Origin: Sva-07 sp963716095
Lineage (GTDB): Bacteria; Actinomycetota; Acidimicrobiia; Acidimicrobiales; Ilumatobacteraceae
NCBI GenBank assembly: GCA_963716095.1
Contig: CAVQSV010000018.1
Location: 124,001-188,000, forward strand
DNA: 64,000 nt
Direction of reading: 5' to 3'
The first letter of the stretch is position 1. Each line of letters starts with the position of its first letter. Positions 29,412 to 36,934 of the stretch are shown here, in pieces. The position numbers and the translations under genes are program-made. The notes below the pieces were generated by a model. It searched no databases and was not told where the DNA came from. It saw nothing but the letters and a program-made list of their open reading frames with translations.

Positions 29412-29987
29412 ATGGACTTCAGCAGCTTCAAGACACCCGACTGGCTCATCATCGGGGGTGGCATCGGCATCTTCGTCTTCGGGTTCTTCAACTGGGTGAC
29501 GGTGTCCGGGTTCGGATTCTCGAGTTCGGGCGGCAACGTCTTCGACTTCTTCTGGACCGGGACGATCCCGTGGATTCTCGTGATCGCCGCCGGCGTGATC
29601 ACGTTCCTCCTCGTACAGGGCACGCTCACCCAAGAGCAGGCACCGTGGCCGCTGATCCTGCTCGCTGTCACCAGTCTCGCCGCACTGCTGCTGTTGATCC
29701 GGCTCGTCTTCAACCCGATCGACGGCAAGGACGTCATCGAATCGGCTGGCGGCGACGTCGGGCGAGGCGTCGGCATGATCCTCTCGGTCGTCTCCGGCGT
29801 CGCCGCAGCGGCGGGTGGTTTCCTGAACTTCCAGGCATCGGGCGGCAACCTCAAGGACCTCACCGACGTCGACAAACTCAAGTCGAGCTTCTCGAGCAAC
29901 GGCGGCGACGACGATGCGCCTCCGCCTCCGCCTCCGCCACCGCCTCCACCCGCACCGCCTGCTCCGCCTGCTCCGCCGGCCGGCTGA
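29412..29987 (+). CDS. Hypothetical membrane protein with proline-rich tail
   Basis: This 191-residue protein has four likely helices (WLIIGGGIGIFVFGFFNWV, PWILVIAAGVITFLLV, LILLAVTSLAALLLLI, and a short one near VGMILSVVSGVAAAAGG). It ends in a flexible acidic-then-proline tail: GGDDDAPP, a run of prolines, and PAPPAPPAPPAG. The first part begins MDFSSFKTPDWLIIGGG. Similar proteins with polyproline tails occur in actinomycetes without assigned role. ATG 29412 follows GGAGGGGATC. It ends before the palindrome at 29995. Confidence 0.7.
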   Translation: MDFSSFKTPDWLIIGGGIGIFVFGFFNWVTVSGFGFSSSGGNVFDFFWTGTIPWILVIAAGVITFLLVQGTLTQEQAPWPLILLAVTSLAALLLLIRLVFNPIDGKDVIESAGGDVGRGVGMILSVVSGVAAAAGGFLNFQASGGNLKDLTDVDKLKSSFSSNGGDDDAPPPPPPPPPPPAPPAPPAPPAG

Positions 29988-29994
29988 TCCGGTT

Positions 29995-30037
29995 CTCGTG
30001 AACAACTTCACCTCTGAGAGGTGAAGTTGTTCACGAG
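29995..30037. terminator. Perfect 21-bp-arm palindrome between convergent genes
   Basis: Two exact 21-base arms, opening CTCGTGAACAACTTCACC, flank one central G. It sits eight bases after one stop and six before the stop of the convergent acyl-CoA dehydrogenase. It most likely ends both transcripts. It is less GC-rich than its surroundings. Confidence 0.75.
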
Positions 30038-30042
30038 TTCGA

Positions 30043-31283
30043 TCACTGGGCGGGGGGCTTGGGCTCCTTGGGGAGACCGAGCACGCGTTCGCCGACGATG
30101 TTGCGCTGGATCTGGCTGGTGCCACCCCAGATCGTCTCCGAGCGCGAGAAGAAGAACGACGACATCATCGGGCTCACCGGGTAGCCGTCGCGGCGCTTGT
30201 CGCGAGCGGCGCCGGGCCAGCCACCCGACTCGGGGCCCGCATCGATCAACATGCCCTCGGCGCCATAGATGTCGACGGCGAGTTCCATCGCCGCCTTGTG
30301 CATCTCCGACCAGAACATCTTGTTGGTCGCACCGAGCGCGATCGTGCCCATGTCGCCGCCGCCGCTGACAGCGTCGCCGACAGGTTGCGGAGCCCGTTGA
30401 TCTTCAGGATCTGGATCTTGGTGTAGTACTCCATCAAGCGCTGACGGATGAGCTCATCGTCGATGAGACCCTTCTCGGTCGCGGCATCGACGAGCAGGCG
30501 ATACTCCTCGGCGAAGCGCCGGTAGCCGGTGGTGGCCGACTGGCCACGCTCGAACGCGAGCGTCGAGTTGGCGACCTTCCACCCGTTGTTGACACCGCCG
30601 ACGACGGCGTCCTTCGCGCATCGAGCGTTGTCGAAGAACACCTCACAGAACTCGGCGGTGCCGTCGGGCTGGGTGATCCCGCGCACCTCGACACCCTCTT
30701 GACGCATCGGCACGAGCATGTAGGAGATGCCGGCGTGCTTGGCCTCCTGGTCGGTGCGGGTCAGCAGGAAGCAGTAGTCGGCGTGGTGGCCCTGGGTGGT
30801 CCACACCTTCTGGCCGTTGATGACCCATTCGTCGCCGTCGAGCACGGCGGTGGTCTTCAACGACGCGAGGTCGGAGCCGGAGTTCGGCTCGGAGAAGCCC
30901 TGGCACCAACGCGTGGTGCCGGAGAGGATGCCGGGAAGGAACTCCTTCTTCTGCTCTTCGGTGCCCCACTGCAGGATGGTCGGCCCGACGAGGGTGTCGC
31001 CGAAGAAGTCGCCGCGCATCGGCGCCTTCGCGTTCGCGAACTCCTCCGACAGCACCACGCCCTGCATCGTCGTGAGCCCCTTGCCGCCGTACTCGGCCGG
31101 CCAGGTGGCGCAGATCCAGCCGCCTTCGAACAGCTTCTGCGGCCACTCCTCGTTGAACGCCTTGCGCTCGTCGTCGGTCATCTCGAACCCGTCGTCGAAC
31201 CATCCGTCGGGCAGGTTGTCGTGCAACCACCCCTTGATCTCGGCGCGGAATTCCTCGGCTTCTGGGGGATAGGAGAGATCCAT
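30043..31283 (-). pseudogene. Acyl-CoA dehydrogenase, frameshifted
   Basis: This flavoenzyme family introduces the first double bond in acyl-CoA beta-oxidation and passes electrons to ETF. The N-terminal and middle domains read through from ATG 31283 (MDLSYPPEAEEF), with GFSEPNSGSDLASLKT, VINGQKVWTTQGH and GVNNGWKVANSTLAFERG. Near 30363-30366, inside a GGC repeat, the frame must change by one missing base to continue as MGTIALGATNKMFW and SETIWGGTSQIQRNIVGERVLGLP. Unrepaired, it lacks the C-terminal helical domain. The repaired length of about 413 residues is normal. A TTGACCC palindrome lies just upstream. Confidence 0.85.
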
Positions 31284-31303
31284 CCCCCCATTCTGCCCTG
31301 CCA

Positions 31304-31321
31304 CTTGACCCACGGGTCAAG
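31304..31321. promoter_or_regulatory. Palindromic operator candidate upstream of the acyl-CoA dehydrogenase
   Basis: CTTGACCC-AC-GGGTCAAG is an exact inverted repeat, 21 bases before the dehydrogenase start. Its size and position suit a TetR-type repressor of fatty-acid genes. No such regulator is in the window. Confidence 0.45.
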
Positions 31322-31361
31322 TCCAGACGGACGCTCGTCGTGCCGGGGAGCCACGAGACCA

Positions 31362-31399
31362 TTCACACGCAGGAAACACTTCGGCGACAAACAAGAAAT
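31362..31399 (+). promoter_or_regulatory. GlnR-box-like site before amt
   Basis: TTCAC-n6-GAAAC-n6-GCGAC-n6-GAAAT has the exact spacing of the actinobacterial GlnR box, GTnAC-n6-GAAAC repeated. Each a-type element and the last b-type element has one mismatch, and the second element is perfect. It lies about 90 bases before amt. Confidence 0.55.
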
Positions 31400-31488
31400 C
31401 CACCACCTTTAGGTTGCCCACGCAATCCGGGCGGCAACGGCGCCACTGGACTCCGCAATCCCCTTTTCCCTATCCCTCTGGAGGACCC

Positions 31489-32853
31489 GTGCGCAACAGA
31501 GCGCTTCGAATCGTTTCCGGCCTGGGCGGCGTCATCGCCATCTTGGCCATCAGCCCATCCGTCGGTTTTGCCCAGGACTACGTCCCAACGGCACAGGACT
31601 ACCTGAACAACATCTGGGTGTTCATCGCCGGCATCCTGGTCTTCTTCATGCAGGCGGGCTTCGCGCTCGTCGAGGCTGGCCTGACCCGAGCGAAGAACGT
31701 GGTGAACATCTTCGCCAAGAACATCGCAGATGCCACCGTCGGCATCCTGGCGTTCTTCGCCACCGGCTTCGCCTTCGCCTTCGGCGAGAGCGGCGGCTGG
31801 TTCATCGGCACCGACAACTTCTTCCTCGACGGTCTCGATCTGGCTGCGATCCCCGAAGGTGGTCTCAGCCCAGCGACGACGTTCTTCTTCCAGGCGGTGT
31901 TCGCCGCCACTGCGGTCACGATCACCTCCGGCGCCATGGCCGAACGGACGAAGTTCACGTCGTACCTGATCTTCTCGGTGGTGATGTGTGCGTTCATCTA
32001 TCCGGTCGTCGTCCACTGGACCTGGGGCGGCGGGCTCATCGCCGACATCCAGATCGGTGACGCCGTGTTCTCCGACTTCGCCGGTTCCGGCATCGTGCAC
32101 ATGACCGGCGGCGTCGCTGCCTTCATGGGCGCTCTGTTCCTCGGACCCCGTCTCGGCAAGTACGGCAAGGACGGCAACATGCGGGCCATCCCCGGCCACA
32201 ACATCCCGTTCGCCATCCTCGGTGTGTTCATCCTCTGGGTGGGCTGGTTCGGATTCAACCCCGGCTCGGAGCTGCTCGCCGACGAGTTCGTCTCGACGAT
32301 CGCCGTCAACACGATGCTCGCCGCTGCGGCGGGCGCGCTGCTCACCACGATCACGATCTGGATCAAGGCCGGCAAGCCGGACGTCGCGATGATCGGCAAC
32401 GGCGCACTCGCCGGCCTGGTGGCCATCACCGGCCCCTGTGGCGCCGTCACGCCGTTGATGTCCGTGCTCATCGGCGCTGTCGGCGGCGTGATCGTCGTGT
32501 TCTCCGTGCTCTTCTTCGACAAGGTCCGGGTCGACGACCCGGTGGGCGCGATCAGCGTCCACGGTGTCGTCGGAGCCTGGGGTGTACTGTCGATCGGACT
32601 GTTCGCTACCTACGACGACGCCTTCCTCGGACGTGAGGACGCCGGCCTGTTCTACGGCGGTGGCTTCGACCAGCTCGCAGTTCAGGCGCTCATGGTGCTG
32701 ATCATCCTGGTGTGGGTCGGTGCAACCTCCGGTGCCCTCTTCGCAGCCATCAAGGCAACCATCGGTCTGCGGGTCAGCCCGGAGGAGGAGATGCAGGGCC
32801 TCGACGTGCTCGAGCACGGCCTCCAGGGGTACGCCCCCGACACCGTGACCTGA
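31489..32853 (+). CDS. amt: Ammonium transporter
   Basis: This Amt/Rh-family channel imports ammonium under nitrogen limitation. The 454-residue protein begins with a cleavable signal (LGGVIAILAISPSVGFAQ) and has eleven likely helices. Characteristic segments are FMQAGFALVEAGLTRAKN, SGAMAERTKFTSY, VVHWTWGGG, and HMTGGVAAFMGALFLGPR with pore residues, then HGVVGAWGVL with a pore His. The start is GTG 31489 behind GGAGG at 31480-31484. It is followed by glnB after 52 bases, the standard pairing in which PII blocks the channel. A GlnR-like box precedes it. Confidence 0.95.
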   Translation: MRNRALRIVSGLGGVIAILAISPSVGFAQDYVPTAQDYLNNIWVFIAGILVFFMQAGFALVEAGLTRAKNVVNIFAKNIADATVGILAFFATGFAFAFGESGGWFIGTDNFFLDGLDLAAIPEGGLSPATTFFFQAVFAATAVTITSGAMAERTKFTSYLIFSVVMCAFIYPVVVHWTWGGGLIADIQIGDAVFSDFAGSGIVHMTGGVAAFMGALFLGPRLGKYGKDGNMRAIPGHNIPFAILGVFILWVGWFGFNPGSELLADEFVSTIAVNTMLAAAAGALLTTITIWIKAGKPDVAMIGNGALAGLVAITGPCGAVTPLMSVLIGAVGGVIVVFSVLFFDKVRVDDPVGAISVHGVVGAWGVLSIGLFATYDDAFLGREDAGLFYGGGFDQLAVQALMVLIILVWVGATSGALFAAIKATIGLRVSPEEEMQGLDVLEHGLQGYAPDTVT

Positions 32854-32905
32854 TGCCAACGATCCAACACCCTTCAAGCTCTCGATTCGCAAAGGAACCA
32901 ATCAC

Positions 32906-33244
32906 ATGAAACTCGTGACAGCAGTCATCAAGCCGTTCAAGCTGGACGACGTCAAAGATGCCCTCAAGGCAGCAGGCGTCGCCGGGATCACCGTGACCGA
33001 AGTCCGTGGCTTCGGTCGTCAGGGCGGCCACACCGAGACCTACCGAGGAGCGGAGTACAAGATCGACTTCGTCCCCAAGGTGAGCCTCAGCGTGGTCATC
33101 GCTGACGAAACGGTGGATGCCGTCGTCGACGCCATCGTGGCGGCAGCCGCCACCGACAAGATCGGCGACGGCAAGATCTGGGTCACCGACGTGGATCGCA
33201 TCGTGCGTATCCGCACCGGTGAAGAAGGGGCCGACGCCATCTAG
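32906..33244 (+). CDS. glnB: PII nitrogen regulatory protein
   Basis: This 112-residue trimeric PII protein reads ATP/ADP, 2-oxoglutarate and nitrogen status and binds Amt. The T-loop GRQGGHTETYRGAEYKIDF carries Tyr51, the site adenylylated or uridylylated in many bacteria. The B- and C-loop parts TDKIGDGKIWV and VVRIRTGE-like VRIRTGEEG are typical. ATG 32906 follows AAAGGAACC. Because it is linked to amt, it is more GlnK-like in role. A strong hairpin follows at 33293. Confidence 0.95.
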   Translation: MKLVTAVIKPFKLDDVKDALKAAGVAGITVTEVRGFGRQGGHTETYRGAEYKIDFVPKVSLSVVIADETVDAVVDAIVAAAATDKIGDGKIWVTDVDRIVRIRTGEEGADAI

Positions 33245-33292
33245 TCGACCACACCACCCAACCCGATCGGGACGCATCGTCGCGTTCCGCCT

Positions 33293-33347
33293 GTCGGTCC
33301 CCGAGCCTCCCTTTGCGTCCTCAGAGGGGTTGGGCTCGGGGACCGAC
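33293..33347 (+). terminator. Hairpin terminator after amt-glnB
   Basis: The 15-base arms GTCGGTCCCCGAGCC and GGCTCGGGGACCGAC are exact and flank a 25-base loop. It lies 49 bases after the glnB stop. The remaining 111 bases to the next start show no other feature. Confidence 0.75.
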
Positions 33348-33458
33348 GCGTTCTCGACCTGTCGTGCGATTGCCCGCCAAAGCCGGGTGACCTCATCTCG
33401 AGCTGAATTCGTCGGTTGGTTGAGAGCCGCACGTCGGCGGTCGCGTACAGTCGACGAG

Positions 33459-34685
33459 ATGACAACGGTCGAGTCGGACAGCCCCGCCACCCCACCTGCA
33501 ACCGCCGGTCGGTGGACCGCGCAGTGGAAAGAGCTGTACGCCGAAGTCATCACCACCGGGCTGTGCACGGGATGCGCCGGCTGCGTGGTCACCTGCCCGC
33601 ATGACGTGATCGGCTACGAGCACGAGGAGGGCAAGTACATCCCCTTCCACCTCGAAGAAGAACTCGGCCTCGACAACTGCGTCCACGGCTTCGGCGAAGG
33701 CGGCGGCTGCACCACCTGCACGCGAGCGTGCCCGCGCTTTCGAGCGTGGGAGCCGGCTGCAGACATGCACCTGTTCGGTCGGGTCCGCGAGCCCGACGAG
33801 ATGGCCGGCATCTGGCGTCAGCTCTACCTCACCCGGGCGAGCGACAAGATGGTCCACGAGATGGGCCAGGACGGCGGCCTCGTCTCGGCGATGCTCATCT
33901 GGCTGCGCAACCACGACTACATCGATGCGGCACTCGTGTCCGGTGTGGAAGACGACGACGCGTGGAAGGCGAAGCCCGCCGTGGTGGTCACCAAGGAAGA
34001 GATCCTCGCCACCGCTGGCTCGCGCTACACCTACTGCGCCAACCCGCTGGCGCTCCCCGAGGCGAAGGAAAAGGGCTTCGATCGGCTTGCTCTCGTCGGC
34101 ATGGGGTGCCAGACCTCATCGCCGCCGACGATGTGGGACCGCAAGGCCGGCAAGGTGTCGAAGCCGTTCCTGTTCAACATCGGCCTGCTCTGCTCGAAGA
34201 CGTTCGACGACGCCATCTTCACCGAGCTCTTCGAGGCGAAGTACGGCCTCAAGAAGCAGGACATGGTGAAGATGAACATCAAGGGCGCATTCCAGATCTG
34301 GATGAAGGACGGCTCGTACCACGAGATCGACCTGAAGGAGTGCCACGCCTGGACCCGCGAGGGCTGCAAGAGCTGCCCCGATTTCGCTGCCGAACACGCC
34401 GACGTGTCGACGGGCGGTATCGGCGAGGACAACGACTGGACCCTCACGATCGTGCGCACCGAACTCGGCGAGCAGGTCATCGAGCGGATGATCGCCGACG
34501 GATCGATCGAGGCCAAGCCGGCCCAGACCGACGAAACGGCGATGCGCCTGCTGCGCCTGTTGTCGATCGTCAGCCGTCGCCGCTGGCCGAAGGAAGCCGA
34601 CGCTGCCCCGGCGATCGGCGTGCCGCCGCCGAAGAAGAAGAAGGCCGCAGCTCCATCAGCCGACGCTGCCCCCAAGACCGACTGA
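33459..34685 (+). CDS. Coenzyme F420 hydrogenase/dehydrogenase beta-subunit (FrhB) family protein
   Basis: This 408-residue cytoplasmic iron-sulfur flavoprotein has a ferredoxin-like N-terminal segment, CTGCAGCVVTCPHD (Cys36, 39, 42, 46), and a second Cys cluster (NCVHGFGEGGGCTTCTRACP) for 4Fe-4S binding. The FrhB body follows: QDGGLVSAMLIWL, LVGMGCQTSSP, FNIGLLCSKTF, and CKSCPDFAAEHADVSTGG. The family exchanges electrons between F420, ferredoxin or other carriers; the specific reaction is unknown. The C-terminus ends in a Lys/Ala/Pro tail. ATG 33459 gives MTTVESDSPATP. Between its end and the next gene lies a perfect palindrome. Confidence 0.85.
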   Translation: MTTVESDSPATPPATAGRWTAQWKELYAEVITTGLCTGCAGCVVTCPHDVIGYEHEEGKYIPFHLEEELGLDNCVHGFGEGGGCTTCTRACPRFRAWEPAADMHLFGRVREPDEMAGIWRQLYLTRASDKMVHEMGQDGGLVSAMLIWLRNHDYIDAALVSGVEDDDAWKAKPAVVVTKEEILATAGSRYTYCANPLALPEAKEKGFDRLALVGMGCQTSSPPTMWDRKAGKVSKPFLFNIGLLCSKTFDDAIFTELFEAKYGLKKQDMVKMNIKGAFQIWMKDGSYHEIDLKECHAWTREGCKSCPDFAAEHADVSTGGIGEDNDWTLTIVRTELGEQVIERMIADGSIEAKPAQTDETAMRLLRLLSIVSRRRWPKEADAAPAIGVPPPKKKKAAAPSADAAPKTD

Positions 34686-34693
34686 GCGCGCGA

Positions 34694-34726
34694 CGTTACG
34701 TTTGGTGTCTGACACCAAACGTAACG
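34694..34726. repeat. GGTGTCWGACACC palindrome, copy 2
   Basis: The arms CGTTACGTTTGGTGTC and GACACCAAACGTAACG are a perfect 16-base match around a single T. It lies between two convergent genes, eight bases after one stop and one base before the other. Confidence 0.85.
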
Positions 34727-34727
34727 G

Positions 34728-35039
34728 TCAGGGGGTCGAGGTGCGGGTGACGCCTTCGGGGTCGCAGTCGACGAGGTCGGCCTCGAACTCATCGAGTTCG
34801 GCGATCGCCGGGCCGCTGATCTCGGGGTTGTCGCTGTTCGCATCGCTGCCGAGATCGTTGAGGTCGTAGTCGTCGATGACGCCGAGCATGCACTCCTCGA
34901 TCTCAGGGAAGTCCTGTGCCTGCGTCTTGACGAGGTCCTGGGCGACCCGTTCCGCACTGGGATCGGACGTGCAGGCGGCCACGCCGAACACGGCGACCGC
35001 GGCGATGGCGAGGGTTCGGGCGATCGGACGAGATGACAT
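34728..35039 (-). CDS. Small putative lipoprotein
   Basis: I do not recognise the function of this 103-residue protein. It has a lipoprotein signal (RTLAIAAVAVFGVAAC, Cys near residue 23) and a small acidic mature part with a Cys pair (EECMLGV, LVDCDPEG) that could form a disulfide. I chose ATG 35039; GTG 35042 is one codon longer. It ends one base from the palindrome at 34694 and starts 15 bases after the uracil-DNA glycosylase stop on the same strand, so it may be co-transcribed. Confidence 0.65.
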   Translation of the reverse strand: MSSRPIARTLAIAAVAVFGVAACTSDPSAERVAQDLVKTQAQDFPEIEECMLGVIDDYDLNDLGSDANSDNPEISGPAIAELDEFEADLVDCDPEGVTRTSTP

Positions 35040-35054
35040 CACAGCACTGCGAGG

Positions 35055-35720
35055 CTACCGGTCAGCGAGCGCAGCGGCTCGGGAGAACACGGCGTCGAGC
35101 ATCGGCTCGGTCAGTCGTTTCGTGAAGGTGTTCTGCTGGCTCGGGTGAAACGAGCAGATCAGCGTCGGGCCACCCGGCACGGCAATCTCGACGCCGTGGC
35201 CGAATTTCGGGCGTGGGCGAACCCCGAAATGAGCGCACGCAGCCTGATAGCCGAACTGGCCGAGGCAGACGACGACCTGCGCCCGATCGAGCGCTGCGAA
35301 CTCGCGCTGGAGGAACGGAGCGCAGGCATCACGCTCGTCGGGGGTGGGCTTGTTCGCCGGAGGTGCGCACTTCACCGCCGCGGTCACCCAGGCGCCCGTG
35401 AGCTCCAGGCCATCGTCGACCGACACCGACTCGGGCTGATTCGCAAGACCGGCGCGGTGCATCGCACGGAACAACCAGTCACCACTGCGGTCGCCGGTGA
35501 ACACTCGTCCCGTCCGGTTGGCGCCATGCGCAGCAGGGGCAAGACCCAGCACCACGATGCCGGCACCAGGGTCGCCGAAGCCGGGGATCGGGCGACCCCA
35601 GTACTCCTCGTCTCGATACGCCGCCCGCTTCTCGACCGCCACCTGCTCACGCCACTCGACGAGACGCGGACAGTTCCGACAGGAGATCACGTCACGTTCG
35701 AGCCTGGCGAGCGGAGTCAC
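35055..35720 (-). CDS. Uracil-DNA glycosylase, family 5 (UDGb)
   Basis: This 221-residue repair enzyme excises uracil and other deaminated bases. It has the iron-sulfur start CRNC (Cys14, Cys17) with later Cys at VKCAPP and DACAPFL. Motif 1 is GLAPAAHGANRTGR, which has Ala where family 1 has a catalytic Asp and is typical of family 5. The C-terminal HPSQQNT is motif 2. GTG 35720 follows GAGGGCC; longer starts would overlap the divergent gene at 35750. Confidence 0.88.
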   Translation of the reverse strand: MTPLARLERDVISCRNCPRLVEWREQVAVEKRAAYRDEEYWGRPIPGFGDPGAGIVVLGLAPAAHGANRTGRVFTGDRSGDWLFRAMHRAGLANQPESVSVDDGLELTGAWVTAAVKCAPPANKPTPDERDACAPFLQREFAALDRAQVVVCLGQFGYQAACAHFGVRPRPKFGHGVEIAVPGGPTLICSFHPSQQNTFTKRLTEPMLDAVFSRAAALADR

Positions 35721-35749
35721 GGCCCTCGACAGTAGGTTGGAAGCACTCC

Positions 35750-36403
35750 ATGGCCACAGCAAAGAAGTCCTCCCCTCCCCCGTTCACCACCGTCCTGCTC
35801 GTCCGCCACGGCCAGACACCGACCACCGGCAAGGTCTTGCCGGGGCGGGCCAAGGGTCTCCATCTCGCCGACGAAGGACGCCGTCAGGCCGACATCGCGG
35901 CCGAACGAATCGGTGAGCTCAAGCGTGTCGACGCCATCTACTCCTCACCGTTGGAACGCGCCAAGGAGACCGCAGCGCCGATCGCCAAGGCCCGCGGACT
36001 CAAGACGAAGATCGATCGCGGGCTGTTCGAGTGCGATTTCGGCGACTGGACCGGCGCCGAACTCAAGAAGCTGATGAAGCTTCCCGAGTGGCAGACCGTC
36101 CAGCGGGCCCCCTCGACGTTCCGGTTCCCGAACGGCGAGAGCTTCACCGAGATGCAGACCCGGATGGTCGGCGCCCTCGACCGTCTCCGCGCAGCACATC
36201 CTGGCGGCACCATCGTGTGCGTCTCGCACGCCGACACGATCAAGGCGGCGGTCGCCCATGCGATGGGCACCCACATCGACCTGTTCCAGCGGATCGTGAT
36301 CAGCCCAGCATCGGTCACCGCAATCGGCTACGGAGCGGGAGGCCCCGTCGTGCTGGCGGTCAACTCGACCGGACGTCCCCTGACCGACCTGCAGCCCTCG
36401 TGA
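35750..36403 (+). CDS. Histidine phosphatase family protein (MSMEG_4193 type)
   Basis: This 217-residue phosphoglycerate-mutase-like phosphatase has the phospho-His motif LVRHGQT (His20) and the second His in SHADT near 161, with catalytic acid SSPLERAKET between. In actinomycetes it is the usual first gene before DUF3090 and SCO1664, and this order holds here (25 and then 2 bases apart). The substrate is unknown. ATG 35750 gives MATAKKSSPPPF. Confidence 0.9.
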   Translation: MATAKKSSPPPFTTVLLVRHGQTPTTGKVLPGRAKGLHLADEGRRQADIAAERIGELKRVDAIYSSPLERAKETAAPIAKARGLKTKIDRGLFECDFGDWTGAELKKLMKLPEWQTVQRAPSTFRFPNGESFTEMQTRMVGALDRLRAAHPGGTIVCVSHADTIKAAVAHAMGTHIDLFQRIVISPASVTAIGYGAGGPVVLAVNSTGRPLTDLQPS

Positions 36404-36428
36404 TCTCGAAGGTGATCGGGGCCGCATC

Positions 36429-36932
36429 ATGAGCGTGTTCTACGAATTCGACGAGGTGTCCGCGTTCACCGTGGGCACCGTTGGCCGACCGGGCGAACGC
36501 ACCTTTCTGCTCCAGGCACGATCGGACGGCCAGCGCGTGACGGTGAAGTGCGAGAAGCAGCAGACCGCTGCCATCGTGCAATACCTTCGCCGTGTCCTCG
36601 CCGATCTCCCGCCCGCCGAGGACCGCCCGATGAGCGGCACGCTCGAATTGCGAGAGCCCGCTGACCCCGTGTTCGTGCTCGGCCCGATCGGGCTCGGCTA
36701 CGACCGCTCGAACGATCGGGTACTGATCCAACTCGAAGAGGTCGGCGAGGTCGACGACGAGGGCGAGCCGATCGACGACGACCGAGGCCACGTCCGCCTC
36801 TATGTCAGCCGAGGGCAGGCAGCAGCGTTCTGCGACCACGCCGACGGCGTCGTCGAGGCAGGGCGTCCTGCGTGCCAGTGGTGCGCGTTCCCGATGGATC
36901 CTGATGGCCACGACTGCCCGCGGATGAACTGA
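36429..36932 (+). CDS. DUF3090 family protein
   Basis: This 167-residue cytoplasmic protein opens MSVFYEFDEVSAFTVGTVG and includes QARSDGQRVTVKCEKQQ. It ends in a small metal-site-like CQWCAFPMDPDGHDCPRMN with three Cys and a His. DUF3090 is an actinobacterial family without proven function, always near the phosphatase and SCO1664. The C-terminal Cys/His cluster suggests zinc binding, an inference. The stop is two bases before the next start. Confidence 0.9.
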   Translation: MSVFYEFDEVSAFTVGTVGRPGERTFLLQARSDGQRVTVKCEKQQTAAIVQYLRRVLADLPPAEDRPMSGTLELREPADPVFVLGPIGLGYDRSNDRVLIQLEEVGEVDDEGEPIDDDRGHVRLYVSRGQAAAFCDHADGVVEAGRPACQWCAFPMDPDGHDCPRMN

Positions 36933-36934
36933 CC

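Noticed and set aside
31363..32901. 512-codon open frame antisense to amt
   Set aside because: The amt frame has complete family motifs and a ribosome site; the opposite frame is acidic low-complexity shadow.
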